A stretch of DNA of 5,051 nt from an uncultured Erysipelotrichaceae bacterium. Lineage in GTDB: Bacteria; Bacillota_I; Bacilli_A; RF39; UBA660. The translations under genes and the position numbers were made by a program. Below the pieces are notes generated by a model that was not told where the DNA came from, searched no databases, and saw nothing but the letters and a program-made list of their open reading frames with translations. Position 1 is the first letter of the stretch, and each line of letters begins with the position of its first letter. The stretch lies in assembly GCA_902766875.1 (NCBI GenBank), contig CACXFI010000073.1, positions 1 through 5,051 of the forward strand, in the 5' to 3' direction. Below, piece after piece: positions 4,466-5,051 of the stretch.

Positions 4466-5051
4466 CTATTTTGACAGTTGACATTTATTTTCTATAAAAA
4501 TTTTACATGAAATAATTATATATGGAATTATTAATAAACTTACAATATAGATAAAATTATTTTCTACATAATTATTAAAAAGAGTAATATTTTTAAAAAT
4601 AAAGTTTGTGGTTATTATTAAAACGATGCCTATTATGATATTTGTATATTTAAAAGACTTATCATTTTTCCTAGGAAAATTTTTAGCAATTGTATATATT
4701 AGAAGTGTTAGATAAATATAACTTTCAGTAATGTAACTTGTTGCAATAATATTTTCTGTTCTTTCTAAAAATCCAAATAATTTAATATTTTTAAGAACCA
4801 TGTATTCGGCAAATTCGAAAGTATTTGTTAAATAAATACTTAATGTACCAATTGTACCGATAATAGTTATTATCGATATTAAAAAACCAATTATGTAAGT
4901 AATAATAATGCTTTTATTATACTTTGTTTTATTAGTTATTTTATCTTTAGGAATAATCAATATAGTTATAATTGGAAGAATATTTATGATGGCTATTTTT
5001 ATTGATGACATTAATAGATTATTAGTACTTATTTTTAGAATAGGTAATAAA
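4466..5051 (-). CDS. GerAB-family spore-germination membrane protein (partial, N-terminus outside window)
   Basis: The frame is open to the right edge, giving at least 194 residues; the ATG at 5011 is probably internal because 13 more sense codons lie upstream. The visible part is the C-terminal half of a polytopic membrane protein with about five hydrophobic segments: around 18-34, 46-74, 106-122, 136-153 and 165-184, counted from the window edge. Two stretches recall the GerAB permease-like family (APC superfamily): an N-terminal LLPILK with later INILPIITILIIPK, and LKNIKLFGFLERTENIIA followed by a membrane segment, matching the usual '...I..GDF.ERLEA.' region. GerAB proteins are about 360 residues, sit in the spore inner membrane and help sense germinants together with GerAA and GerAC. 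No GerAA or GerAC gene follows it here; they would have to lie upstream, beyond the window. The stop is TAG. A general amino-acid permease is the main alternative. Confidence 0.6.
   Translation of the reverse strand, partial: LLPILKISTNNLLMSSIKIAIINILPIITILIIPKDKITNKTKYNKSIIITYIIGFLISIITIIGTIGTLSIYLTNTFEFAEYMVLKNIKLFGFLERTENIIATSYITESYIYLTLLIYTIAKNFPRKNDKSFKYTNIIIGIVLIITTNFIFKNITLFNNYVENNFIYIVSLLIIPYIIISCKIFIENKCQLSK

Noticed and set aside
4471..4500. TTGACA on the plus strand as a -35 box.
   Set aside because: There is no -10 at the right distance and no plus-strand gene downstream; it lies within the end of the GerAB-like gene.
1..5051. Reassignment of TGA to tryptophan, as in Mycoplasma-like genomes.
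   Set aside because: Tryptophan codons checked in four genes are TGG, the tRNA-Trp anticodon is CCA, and reading through TGA is not needed for any gene. No visible stop is TGA, but the sample is only six genes.

Overview
The window is extremely AT-rich chromosomal DNA. It carries strong Gram-positive Shine-Dalgarno sites (AGGTGAT type), TATAAT promoters, short Rho-independent terminators and a tRNA with an encoded CCA end. A partial gene at the right edge resembles the GerAB family of spore-germination membrane proteins. Together these suggest a low-GC member of the Bacillota (Bacilli or Clostridia-like, possibly an uncultured gut lineage); the species cannot be named. The genetic code looks standard: every tryptophan codon checked is TGG, the tRNA-Trp anticodon is CCA, and all visible stops are TAA or TAG.

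Left block (1-2812). A PAP2-type membrane phosphatase runs off the left edge on the minus strand; it starts with GTG at 602. Divergent from it, about 80 bases away, is a plus-strand cluster. It holds a family 2 glycosyltransferase (680-1525), a GNAT-type acyltransferase with a long unrecognised C-terminal tail (1530-2252, only four bases downstream), and a second, compact GNAT acetyltransferase (2291-2743). The cluster closes at a perfect 11-bp hairpin terminator (2786-2812). The PAP2 and glycosyltransferase genes would fit work on lipid carriers or surface glycans, but nothing shows what the acyltransferases modify.

Right block (2813-5051). Everything here is on the minus strand. From right to left: a GerAB-like membrane protein entering from the right edge, an Est30-like alpha/beta hydrolase with its own promoter and terminator, a tRNA-Trp with promoter and terminator, and a short, divergent RelA/SpoT-domain protein with its own promoter. 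Its 3' flank holds a possible structured RNA. An exact 16-bp direct repeat, one copy of which spans the tRNA-Trp 3' end, brackets the RelA/SpoT-like gene.

Most worth a second look are that bracketed gene, which has a degenerate substrate-binding loop; the foldable element at 2824-2874; and a recurring promoter layout in which the predicted transcription start falls on the first base of the Shine-Dalgarno site. No CRISPR array, transposase or phage gene is visible.
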